IMG/VR virus record: IMGVR_UViG_3300009169_000019
Location: 1 to 64,000 of that record
Length of the DNA: 64,000 bases
Direction: 5' to 3' (one strand)
DNA from: a virus
The notes below the pieces were generated by a model. The model saw only the letters and a list, made by a program, of their open reading frames with translations, was not told the origin of the DNA and did not search any database. Positions within the stretch are counted from its first letter, which is position 1; every line of letters starts with the position of its first letter. Positions 43,001-48,444 of this stretch are shown piece after piece. The position numbers and the translations under genes were made by a program.

Positions 43001-43092
43001 AAAGTTTCAAGTGTTCTAATGTTTTGAACTTCAGGAACTATTGGTGTTACCTGTTCTTCACCTATGGTTAAATTTTTTAAATTACTTTCCAT
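28054..43092 (-). CDS. Giant virion RNA polymerase with C-terminal ASCH-like and NADAR domains
   Basis: 5,012 residues, at the extreme end for phage proteins. Residues 1..600 are helical with hydrophobic Ala/Gly-rich stretches (EIAAEEFALSALTAATFGG). Coiled coil at about 1170..1315. A zincin-like module near 2100..2270 has FHEAFEAVW in place of HExxH. The RNA polymerase part includes RIPTQGMNSIENIVVKGFLP and the metal-binding GSDFDIDKMNLY with DFDID at 3745..3749, the hallmark of the crAss-like polymerase known from phi14:2 gp66. The C-terminus has an ASCH-like domain (about 4703..4803; TTVR, DEFAKAEGFGTWANFEK, VHLYNI) and a NADAR/YbiA-like domain (about 4819..4956; LSNLAPRKF, YGSVEHAYQSNKNG, FIQNPNSEAAKKLL). 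Family knowledge says this polymerase is packed in the virion and transcribes early genes. The extra domains suggest nucleotide or ADP-ribose chemistry. Confidence 0.92.
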   Translation of the reverse strand: MESNLKNLTIGEEQVTPIVPEVQNIRTLETFVPENPFKELNFDKLTFDKLTSTSQPQYKLIGLSDADIDRGMALGKQKLQQDPFIQAQRFEAPAVPGFQSALQSDYFQDIGVIPGMDIEETYGSAQTNWNKLSNAIMGSGSLALSQMKDQFLSWGDTVDIFKGDSPFKQSELEAINSWQNDFNNKYHIFQTQEDRNTFWNVSNFSNMIQQSGYAIGAVLEIAAEEFALSALTAATFGGASEIQAARSIQLASKLGKVINNTRNLEKSLQSTNVLRKIFNNSVTKFVNPLQNTAEYITDFSKVARIDQRAFGQGVGALRTTARGFGAFYRDLRMLNAGITEAKATVAPVMNEAYETAIEEYKNINGFEPSEELKTKLKQKAFETVQTEGAVQAAWIALTDKIAFDGILRTFKGTRFLDDDLVAKGIFTNTKKTIKEGGDLFVAKKGVAAFTHQLKTSPFKTLIKFPLEYAKTNVVEGLQETGQDVIDSATKQWYLYNYGTEQQRLNQKGINDFLYAGAKEQLTMDGLKTFMSGFLTGGILNVLGGGIKGAKSLYDKTVNTDGYKSSVQRANEERNKLVALLNQSTNNKTDFYRSLVELDSSMRLNGKEGRKKEYWDSKNDFINKYVLNIVKSGMEDVIIDRMKESISDLNPDEFKQAYAGSLYDGLSEEQSKNVMTGLVSTFESKVKEVKDTYEKIRDNYGNPYNPKNYKVGTPEYNAEVANYMAAEEAINQMAFSKSTYLDVAKRQKEILTNIKNNFPNLNFNSLYSLTSPSITLKKELELLQKEFEATSDPKLKEEKKQKLDLFNKYKESVEKYSAQIEEAGDNVDEIKKIKAEFLKENSQAISEILKLDNPDVSVITTTDVINNAVGDIFDYLRLQTDFEDAVSYFNTIANPAGFEGLHQAHLGEIMEMMGDTKMYEDAGKDYIEKNPKNNKHFVLRLKNKYVLFSPKGTYVDKFETIEEANSIAEQLDEIYDENANRITIDVVDINGEPGSIQIVENNFYLTEDKKLKKSKYTKNIIKIVSIEGDNITYQLNYQPTLETKTAEEFANEFGLLKNFKNLDLFERFFYVNRDKQFRIKINKKYSKPHRLDENDYTDTSVSVDAALVGEYTEDGVFKLYMQYKNPNSKSKMKVIKVPFNLKYYEKYALKRQPSGFGLIIDSINKEILLQEAEKQNVQDLEDQQSALVNLINRVEEKLEETKAKKESNSKRLQDLQAELELFQEELASAQDYIEKNPPSKTGRKKAEYIKMKEKINSFPNAIQSIESTIVNLNEELEDLNTLNESLVEARNNYYNALDEIEKTKEVFQTDETGTIYGEAESKLEDYRKELITKRYSKEQVDKLVEDTEFEIEELKELIEKFKEFSERAKEIWKKLSKYIDVIDILNSDNSKAWLTKYLKEIEDNSQDADKIEFLKFLRKGIVQNNLYSQVVFNLSGAFKNAKNAFDKINNELYPKLQRLQQASAQLGELSTLQERVDFLKYIQNELFEEVGYIKERRRIQFETTTAERAKNAKLNPDANIVEVVNGDDLFVSEDEFKRPLIGLTGLYLTTGRHYIDKNDTEINQESGNARFFKFTDNVNVEGGEYFLMPVTRANDPYNITIDENDIKVVVVRKEGENYFPVDIVGNKIDNPTSDNIVYTSLRMNQEQLFGDISSAVEWVEERFTTKGVTKEQITNMIFKYRDFVKNIRATVSENADMYIPITGKTVGQQVMLPMGENGLPQELELQGRVIEENTTDFANLRHPNGQGIKLKVATDKSDGIKPGRLYMKRDDGQIFRLFNRQLTQEEKDNFISLLKYYAKIYQKEKVEKLTTDEEANKNLILSYFKGLVFWATDDNVIESENKFYINQTGMLYRGRTPYDLNPSIIEENKEDIVSELRHQVNNSLLTKTNIPFYVPVVDKDNNVIIDAEYSNYTEYLFKTSTPVVYTNTPLYSETDVNTPQVKSSNLTYRNVDDDFKPIINYKNQSAVTIPGVGGAAIQLVSGQIPIFKFGTATDVSSIEKETAQPEIKQNTNPESITLIPGQIPTFSFKTESQPVAEQVSKNINAETEPISIGKRLEQIQAQGIFVEPVSPEQPKPLSESEKEEALKAFNQSGGVNILSAGLGGVKPNEAYRLQLEQSVIQTEDFKKVEEWFKSKLPNIKVVKVAELIDGKAWGAFKNSIVYIYENAEIGTGFHEAFEAVWNAYLTVQEQNEFVEEFRNREGSFTNPFSKETKNYSEASHYDVREMLAEEFRNYILSEQEQISTEEKGFFGKIKQFFKDLWSTIKKYVGLSKKEKSEGESAINKLFNKINAGNYSNVRFARDISEMGTSYREVVPNTTQEFTTQFIDGLSSYFFQNLHNPNLFTDNKGNFISLNIESLLTEDENNNKILRKLFETSMSNIYEQLFGQGSIFFTNYFAPTFINYQKQIGRNLTVEENNEIKNIAYNKFSEKNRYASMIENAFQNSTIVYNILKQSLQKYGLQFAEVKDGAEEDSAPNELDVVDTSGIRDTIYIDPRRLTATSFKILIGSLTKDIYDSKTNQIYTKKNSLNLPELVDYDATLNLLLNELNGTYSKLEVDQNGEVLFVDALKAMFKKLDEKYFDKKVNQYKPNFVWINKLKKRLKYSGEAINYFTKENINIDDLKLLIGFEKSLMNKKNTPSKLIINEDSSIYLMNALESTNEDRIREEWQGELPRNLKLVTDKEENNNQLLGIDDTGNIVFDKKSVQYREFLKLKNNNDKNISIQTALLYLKDMGVAFTGVEYKENKTISDIPLNIINKRSDVISSFIKIKNSIISNEENSIINIADLYSNIGPESGNMKKLIDIEKIMRYDSSVLTHTTASGETQYSITLPASINYVLSSLNESKTLADFVASNPQFGTAGYDENGEQVVNVFAYQTNSQLLKPGGLIFDENGNKKNNIDYTLISGVTSMDTNGVDTANLTYPDRIMQEINYIINADKEGLKPIYFTIINSDKSSEFGLTFSKPFISARIAEYDIDNPNFNKVLDIYLQHLEDEIDAAIVEKALKSNIQYYSDNVKYLGHFKDVLKFKTEKELKKSGERKSGLQVRFENLLAGKITKEEFLADNVIKELIKNDLKETVNFTIDALIELGIINQITEDQFTTDAINTQVLNDYFQIDSSNITRNQLEKLVKYITINKELAVTEQHKLLYGHPALYKDLAKRANGINSSKDAIVDNPHIISKMDSLIPRFDEKIRASEKIQTFKNISFKDVTAVSNFYKQIAENLYKSILLDGISLTEAQNRVGANFNEDGTFKNFILKDGKFTGEIKAYVELNEADGQGWIMSDMYRDMLFLSGKLSQKQLDQIDYEIAYEVVARSNKSKTDPAYKTYNKGKYAVKWAEGILKKGNPNVPLPVIKPQYFGYAVNTSMMHTVFLKHSVQPKFYRSVEGTEYEKLYLAAQNNQIDVIGFESGEKVGAMLNPKTGEFVSIIKNDGAVNIELKNKQWQLPSGLPVQSLYTKFYGIQSEQPAVYKNKVVRGTQLTKLIMSNFKVNGKYINDRAEVLITNYNRLIENIVKKGKEQLLVELGITKEKDGSYTVNDYTNMINLLRKELTKRDLPSNLVDALDVNPNTKGLLYRFDTLANRDKIDNILNSIMDSRVISAKMFGKPAVQVAFTGYNSTNRTMMYLKDGVYTEMKPDDQLTEDETKSLIPTSSDLKFYELKDGKISKMEIYIPWYFENVEPEDFGMKLVNGVYQIPANMDKRLLNMIGFRIPTQGMNSIENIVVKGFLPRESGDMIVVPTEIVGKAGSDFDIDKMNLYIPNYKLKYTRFTKETINDFKSTDYYKDLPKTVKNKIKNLTEEEFKDMVEDLNQFSAGSGLGKFGDLEDYLVAQNITGEDYIFYTTFKDALIKYNKYRKDVIKNNRINNKAFTPIIESIEYVEIGQDSMESLQNELRETMEELISMPENYRQLIMPNSTATLKSLANEINDLKGKKDAENSMLALRKFIQSAETRERYLTGKRLVGIAALQSTSHIMSQISDIVLSGKYEVSKMKFLVKYDPEFKTEDGKYVKAISINLSHNESKLGEFYINAKTDAEGRWISENISEALSGFVDAAKDPFVFSLNINFNTAGTWFYLQKLGVPMKEIAYLFNQPAVENFMKSENMNNSIFRKVNKNVTFREQIFINSISKYVKIYNNEMSSVIDQINEKTNILNTTESLNEQEVINLRVEIKALKEKLFQGINEIKNKYKKPTVDELKNAIKNLNNPKYKITEDDAAMQIMLLTDYLDYVEQSSYLTEFIGAIGYDNKKTKTIIENQLQLIRWNRMLEAGFIKNPDSILDKTFIGEMKKQKEDLFSVFENMFISLDRRAYPVFEKMYEFLEDREKFISNDDKSLLINKYQRFFITYVIQNTNFKLGEIETNISAKFKELMMGENSITKQLQLLKNSEDYNISQNLAIKELIPIFANNVDDQDNIKLFRNKMTTFKNDVLIESINNLLDYAKASGNTQLENFVYNLSIFSILQSGLQDSTINYTKILPAHLYSQVVNSILDVYMNSEFTIDPNLVWKQFHQNNKSDRNIVIRPQFKKFEKYTGNVLLDTDYSDSNYEYIATSKRKNGITDSQIEKLKKFGKLYKAFDTYLHQRIGYKTIQGKFKEREYAIYSPIVASGDGRNYTETSMENQLQSNLKKNNIVTPEGYKKPSQYEETPSISSLASVPAVTQETLRNLQEATQAAIQTLQQLNPQAAATILNQPTLQTSIQKQQPLGEIKLNIIEDWVQTGQATTTVRNSSYHNSFYKGDGVYTTDKGNLVNITHRGFVKLQGDKVVGNGFSYTKDEFAKAEGFGTWANFEKGAKYAGKTLMDGGSVHLYNITPATKVVQPSASVQPKGTINVYWGQAESTTSTRILSNLAPRKFSYESIDGVTREYGSVEHAYQSNKNGKFDKVTYDAYVAKGGYGVKIAPKLTEVGKRANLQIMKDLVVESFIQNPNSEAAKKLLQYENFTHNTNELIDKAFLEGLKLAQQRLLSSQQSTSVEGAEVVSGKTITLKDAVSYPVSKINSKLLESIGYTPLQIGNILKSIC

Positions 43093-43147
43093 GTATATTG
43101 TTTATTTACTATTTGTAAAATTAAATAAAATGTGCTAAACTAACTAA

Positions 43148-46100
43148 TTATCTGCTAATATAATAACCATTGTTTTTCATTCTGGATATATACTCTTCAT
43201 TGGTTTCTCCTGGTAATTTTACTGTACTTTTTTGTTGTGTTGCTTGCTGTACAGGATTTTGCATTATTAATTTTTCTTGTTGAGCTTTTTGTTTAAGATA
43301 GCTTTTAATTCCATTAGCATTATTAAACGTCTGTTCTCTAAGTGTTCTTAATATGTTATCAACCCCAAATGTTTTATCATAATATTCTATTTTCCTTTCT
43401 CCATCTACAAATGAATTTGTAGCAGGATTATACCCTTTCATAGAATATGTTAATACAAGTTGATCATTAGCTCCTTGATTTAATGTATAATCATAATACA
43501 ACTCATTTTTTTCATAATCTGAAGCTTTAATTCCCTCAGATAACATTTTATCAGTAATTACACTTGACATATAATCATCCTTTGCAAAAGTGCTAAAAAC
43601 ATTTTTATTAATATCTAACGATATACCATTTTTAATTATTGAAGAAATAATAGGTTCTAGTTGTGTTTTAATTTGCATATCACCTTTTATTGCTAAACTT
43701 GCAATATTATCTATTAATTTTTTAGTATCAAATTCTAATTTAACATTTGATTTATCAGCGTTTGTTCCTGTATAAGATAAATAAGCATTAGATAAAGATT
43801 TATCTAAAACAGTTTGATTTCCAAATAATTCTCCTAAAACTTTAATTAAAGCATCTTCATCTACATCTTTTTTTAGTTGTTCCCAGTTTGATGGTTTAAT
43901 AGTTGTTGTTCCTTTTATTAAATTATCTCTATTATCAGCTACTGCTGATGTAGCAATGGAAGTAGCTTTATCTCTTGTAAGGTCTTCTGTGTTATTAGAA
44001 TATCTCAATTGTCTACTAAATATCCATGTATCTATATCTTCACCACGTTTTGAAGCAAATTGCTGAAATGATTTTGACCTATCTAATTCATATTGTTTTA
44101 ATTTATTAGAAACATCATTTGGCATACCAATTTTTTCAACAAGTTCTGTAAGATCATATATTTTTTCACCATCGTTATATTCATAATGCTTTTCTGTAAT
44201 AACATTTGGATCATTTTTATCACCATAATATTCTCTTCTATTTACTGGTTCAACATTAAGTCTTCCATCTATAAAAGCTTGTGCAATATCCTGTGGTAAT
44301 TTACCATAAGAAATCAAGTTTTCATTTGTTAGTGCCGTGTTTGGTAAAAGCCAATATTTTGTATCTGCTTTATAAACAGGTATATCTTTTGCTAAATCTA
44401 TAACATATTGTGAATCAATCGGTTTGAAATTTCCATATTTATCTTTACTTTGTACAACACTAATAAATTCTTTTTTAGGAATCCGTTTATAATATTGTTG
44501 TTGAAAATCATTATCTATTTTTGATATTACGTTATATTTCTTAGCTGCATCTTCATATTCAATTCTATTACGCATAAACTCAGGACTTTGACTAGCAAAA
44601 GTATTTGTTGACGCGTGTGTTATAAGTTGATTTAACTGAGATGCTGGCGATTGAGTAAATGCGGTAATATCATCGCCAAGAATTTTTTTATCTTTTAATT
44701 CATTAAAAGCTGATTCTATTTCAGACTTTAAAAATTTGGGATCGTACTTTCCACCAGAAGCATAATGATTTAAATAATCAACATATTTATTAAAATTTGA
44801 AATAGTTAATAAATCACTTTGATTTAATGCATTAGCAGCACTAGTAGTCATTAAGTTACGAGTAGAACTTAAATTATTAGCAAATGTTTTATAGTATGAA
44901 TCTTCAGGCTGTCTTTGTTGTCCATATATACTTTCAACTGTTGGAACATTTTGTTGTTCACTTTGAGTTAGGTTTTTTCTAAGTTTTGTAGTAGTACCAG
45001 CTGGAGCTGCTGTTCCTGGAATCATATTAGTAGTTGTTCCAGTTGCACCAATAATAGCATCAACATTACCATCACCATCTGTATCTATATATCTGTCATT
45101 TGCAAATCCTTGTTGTTGTCTTCTTTCTTGAGATTCCAATCTTGCATTAAGCATCTCAAATTGTAAATCTATTTTTTGAGAAGCTACATATGAAGCATCA
45201 GACGTTATTTCTTGTTTAGATGCAGCACCTCTTGCTTTTGCATTTTCTATTATAAATCTATCTTTAAATAATTCTGTAAAATAATCTTCACCTTTTGTAT
45301 TATAAAAATCACTACTTTGTAAACTACTAATCTTACTATTATAATTATTAATTGTAGATTGTAAACCACTATATAATTTTTCTTTTTCAAGATAATCTTT
45401 ATATTCTTTAGAATCAGTGGTTAAAATACCAAGTGCTAATTTACCTTTTTCTGGATTAAAAAGTGATTCTTTTATTGTATTTAACTCTTTTTCTAATCCT
45501 TCGTATTTATCATCACCTTTAAGTTGTGCATTATAAATTTTAAGTTTTTCATTATATGTTGCAATATTATTAGCAGCATAGTTTTCTTTTACAGAACGTT
45601 GTGCTTTTTCTTTAGACATTTCTGGATTTGCAGACATTAAATTAAAAACAGATGATTCAAATTGTGTAACACCTTGCACCTTAAATATATCATTTATATC
45701 AGGTCTGTTTTTTACTATACTATTTAAAACATCCTCATAAAGTTCAGAAGTACCTTGACCATTTGTTATTTTATGAATATATCCAGGTGTTGTATATGAT
45801 TGCACAATTCCATCACTATATCCTAAATTTTTTAATTCTTTTGTTATTTCACTATTAACATCAATATATGGTATAAATGGTCTAATCTGTACATTCTCTA
45901 TAGAACCATCACCACGTTTTGTTAATGCCATTTCTTTTCTAAAAAGGTCTACATAAACACGTCCATATTCCCATGCTTGATCTCTATCTTCTTTTTTATC
46001 AGAAGTTCTTAATTTTTCATAACGGCTTACTTCTTGTTGATATTGTTTACTTTTAGTATAATCGTTTAAAAAGTCTTCGTCTTCCCAAAGTGGAGAAAAC

Positions 46101-46384
46101 AATCTTTCAGCTTGTTCAACATTTTGTGAAATAGATAAGTCTTGCGTAGAAATAGTTTTTAAAGCATTTTTTGTTTGATCTAAAAACTTTTTTCTAAACT
46201 CTACATTGTCTGGACTTGACAATAAACTATTTGTTATCTTGGAATAAGCATTAGAAATTTCATCATAACCTTTCTCATATCTAGCTGTTGCCTTTTGTAA
46301 GGCATTTGCTAAATAAGGAAAATTAGGAGTGTATTGTACAGGATTAAAACCGTTATCTGTAACACCAGGCAAATATGTACTCAT
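43148..46384 (-). CDS. Conserved crAss-like cargo/ejection protein with Ca-binding-type loop
   Basis: 1,078 residues. It starts STYLPGVTDNGFNPVQYTPN and continues with a long helical N-terminal half (ALQKATARYEKGYDEISNAY, KKFLDQTKNALKTIS). Proteins with this start and position, just upstream of the RNA polymerase gene, are conserved in crAss-like phages and belong to the virion cargo. Residues 433..441 are DTDGDGNVD, a canonical EF-hand/dockerin-type calcium loop, in a Gly/Ala/Thr-rich linker. The C-terminal part has no clear motif. There is a 55-base gap before the giant gene. The role is inferred from order and size. Confidence 0.7.
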   Translation of the reverse strand: MSTYLPGVTDNGFNPVQYTPNFPYLANALQKATARYEKGYDEISNAYSKITNSLLSSPDNVEFRKKFLDQTKNALKTISTQDLSISQNVEQAERLFSPLWEDEDFLNDYTKSKQYQQEVSRYEKLRTSDKKEDRDQAWEYGRVYVDLFRKEMALTKRGDGSIENVQIRPFIPYIDVNSEITKELKNLGYSDGIVQSYTTPGYIHKITNGQGTSELYEDVLNSIVKNRPDINDIFKVQGVTQFESSVFNLMSANPEMSKEKAQRSVKENYAANNIATYNEKLKIYNAQLKGDDKYEGLEKELNTIKESLFNPEKGKLALGILTTDSKEYKDYLEKEKLYSGLQSTINNYNSKISSLQSSDFYNTKGEDYFTELFKDRFIIENAKARGAASKQEITSDASYVASQKIDLQFEMLNARLESQERRQQQGFANDRYIDTDGDGNVDAIIGATGTTTNMIPGTAAPAGTTTKLRKNLTQSEQQNVPTVESIYGQQRQPEDSYYKTFANNLSSTRNLMTTSAANALNQSDLLTISNFNKYVDYLNHYASGGKYDPKFLKSEIESAFNELKDKKILGDDITAFTQSPASQLNQLITHASTNTFASQSPEFMRNRIEYEDAAKKYNVISKIDNDFQQQYYKRIPKKEFISVVQSKDKYGNFKPIDSQYVIDLAKDIPVYKADTKYWLLPNTALTNENLISYGKLPQDIAQAFIDGRLNVEPVNRREYYGDKNDPNVITEKHYEYNDGEKIYDLTELVEKIGMPNDVSNKLKQYELDRSKSFQQFASKRGEDIDTWIFSRQLRYSNNTEDLTRDKATSIATSAVADNRDNLIKGTTTIKPSNWEQLKKDVDEDALIKVLGELFGNQTVLDKSLSNAYLSYTGTNADKSNVKLEFDTKKLIDNIASLAIKGDMQIKTQLEPIISSIIKNGISLDINKNVFSTFAKDDYMSSVITDKMLSEGIKASDYEKNELYYDYTLNQGANDQLVLTYSMKGYNPATNSFVDGERKIEYYDKTFGVDNILRTLREQTFNNANGIKSYLKQKAQQEKLIMQNPVQQATQQKSTVKLPGETNEEYISRMKNNGYYISR

Positions 46385-46423
46385 TTCTATGTATTATATT
46401 ATAAATATACTTTATAAAGTTAA

Positions 46424-46451
46424 GACTAAAAAACCAAACTTATTAAGTTTG
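46424..46451 (-). terminator. Weak intrinsic terminator candidate between cargo genes
   Basis: CAAACTT (46435..46441) and AAGTTTG (46445..46451) form a 7-base stem with a 3-base loop. Read on the minus strand the hairpin is followed by GGTTTTTT. The stem is AT-rich, so it may only attenuate transcription between the 658-aa and 1,078-aa genes. Confidence 0.4.
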
Positions 46452-46457
46452 CTATAT

Positions 46458-48434
46458 TTAATTTCTAGACTTTCTACCTTTTGTTTGGTCATTCATCATT
46501 CCTTGTTGCATTTTCATATAATCTAGATATTCACTTACACTCATATTAGCATCTTTTGCTGCTTGTGCAATATCTTTTGCACTCATTTTTCCTGTATCAG
46601 ATTGACTATTAAAAAATCCCTGCATAGATTTAGGACTATGAAAATATATAGTTCCAGTTCCAGGTCTAACACCATAATAAGGACTTTCAGTCATACTCAT
46701 ATTATAAAGATCAGCTGCATTTCTTTGACCTTGTGTATAAGCTTGCAAAACACCTGTACGTGCTTGTCTCATAGCATTCTGATATTGTTGCTCACCTATT
46801 ACACCAGCATCATATAGACGTTTTGCTCTTTGAGCATCAAATTGTGCTTGTTGATTAGCTGTATTAGCAGCTTGCTGTGCAGCTTGATTTCCAATGGCAA
46901 CATTTTGATTAGCATATTGTCCAATAATATCAGCAGCATTTTTACCAAATTGTCCAGCGTTAAAACTATATCTGGATTGTGGACCAGCAAACATACCGGC
47001 AGCTTGTCTTGCAGCATTCATTTGTTCTGCGTTTGCAGCCAAAGCTCTGTTAGGATCAAGAAATGAAACTTCAGGTCTTTGAAATTTCATAGTTGGTTCA
47101 AAAGGATTAAACTTTCTAACACCTGCCATATTAACTATTGAATTCAAAAGATTAAGTTTATCAGGATTTGTCCAACCATATTTAATTGGAGAACTGTTAT
47201 ATGTTGTTATATTATACGCTTGTTCATTACCATCTTCTTCTTCATTTATAATATTAGGTTCATATTCAATTACACCTTCCTGCATCAAGTCTTTTTTGGG
47301 TGCAGTATTAAGATCTAATGAACGTGATTCAGCTTGTTTAAATGTAGTACCATATATATCATTAAATTCAGAAGGTTTTCTTGGTCTTTCCATTTCTACA
47401 TTGGGACCAGGTTCCATAAAATCTTCTGCAATATTAATTTTAGAAGGCTCGTTATTTTGAGAACCATTTCGATATTTATAAAAACCACCATATTTCATTC
47501 CTCCTCCATACATCATACTACCACCATACATTGCTTCAACTGGATTTTTCATTTCTTCTCTAGGATTCTCTTCTATTTGTTCTTGAGATTCAACATCAGA
47601 AGCTTGCATCATCTTTGCATAATATTCTTGTGCAATATTGGGAATACCTTGCGGATATCCTTTCTTACCTTCTTGTACAAGAGCAAGTTGTGCTAATTTC
47701 TTATTATAATTTTGAATCATCAGCTCTGCTGTACGTTTCTTAATAGAATCAGCTCTAGGATCTTCAAGAATAGCTTTATACTTATTAAGATCATATTGTT
47801 TAGCTAATTGGGCCGGAGTAAATTTTTTAGATGATTTTTCAGACTTACCAAATACACTAAGCACAGAACCGCCCATTTTCATCTTCTTTGTATCAGAAAA
47901 AATAAATGTACCTTCAGGAACATTTAATGGTACACCACCTTCAGTGTGTCTTTTACCTTTTATATTGTAATGACTTTTAGTTCCATCTTCTTTTGGAACT
48001 ACAGCAGTTTCACCACCCTCTGCTTCAATGTTTGCATACTCTCTTGGAACAGCAGACAACGTATTATTAACATCTAACTCTTCATCAGTATCTTGATTCA
48101 TCCAAAGTCTTCTAGAACCAAGATCTAATCCATATCCCATCTGACCACCATAAGCAGCAGTTTGCATATCATACCCCATATTAGAATCTTGGTCTTGTGA
48201 TTCAACACCTTGCAATTCTTGATACATTTGCATAATGGTTTGTTTTTGTTCTTCTTCTTCCATTTGTTGAAGTTGTTGAACAAGTTGTTGAGGATCGACA
48301 TTTTTAGCTTGAGCATATGCTTGTATAACTTGCATAATTTGCTCTTGAGGATTACCACTTTGTTGTTGCATTGTCATATCTCCACCATCTTGATATTTAG
48401 CAGGATACTTTTTTATTTTGACTTTGTATTTCAT
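46458..48434 (-). CDS. Structural/cargo protein rich in Gln and Gly-Gly motifs
   Basis: 658 residues. The start MKYKVKIKKYPAKYQDGGD carries a motif (KYxDGG) seen at the starts of neighbouring genes. A Gln/Met/Glu-rich helix covers about 20..75. Residues about 130..195 form a domain often seen in virion proteins of Bacteroidota phages: NIEAEGGETAVVPKEDGT, then HTEGGVPLNVPEGTFIFSD. A middle part with MYGGSMMYGGGMKYGG is followed by an Ala/Gln/Asn-rich helical region and a Lys/Arg-rich tail. No enzyme motif. It precedes the cargo and polymerase genes and is probably a virion protein. Confidence 0.65.
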   Translation of the reverse strand: MKYKVKIKKYPAKYQDGGDMTMQQQSGNPQEQIMQVIQAYAQAKNVDPQQLVQQLQQMEEEEQKQTIMQMYQELQGVESQDQDSNMGYDMQTAAYGGQMGYGLDLGSRRLWMNQDTDEELDVNNTLSAVPREYANIEAEGGETAVVPKEDGTKSHYNIKGKRHTEGGVPLNVPEGTFIFSDTKKMKMGGSVLSVFGKSEKSSKKFTPAQLAKQYDLNKYKAILEDPRADSIKKRTAELMIQNYNKKLAQLALVQEGKKGYPQGIPNIAQEYYAKMMQASDVESQEQIEENPREEMKNPVEAMYGGSMMYGGGMKYGGFYKYRNGSQNNEPSKINIAEDFMEPGPNVEMERPRKPSEFNDIYGTTFKQAESRSLDLNTAPKKDLMQEGVIEYEPNIINEEEDGNEQAYNITTYNSSPIKYGWTNPDKLNLLNSIVNMAGVRKFNPFEPTMKFQRPEVSFLDPNRALAANAEQMNAARQAAGMFAGPQSRYSFNAGQFGKNAADIIGQYANQNVAIGNQAAQQAANTANQQAQFDAQRAKRLYDAGVIGEQQYQNAMRQARTGVLQAYTQGQRNAADLYNMSMTESPYYGVRPGTGTIYFHSPKSMQGFFNSQSDTGKMSAKDIAQAAKDANMSVSEYLDYMKMQQGMMNDQTKGRKSRN

Positions 48435-48444
48435 TATTGTAAAT

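Noticed and set aside
46385-46430. Host-type promoter before the 1,078-aa gene (TATATTTA)
   Set aside because: The last base of the -7 box does not match and the nearest TTTG is 25 bases upstream, which is too far.
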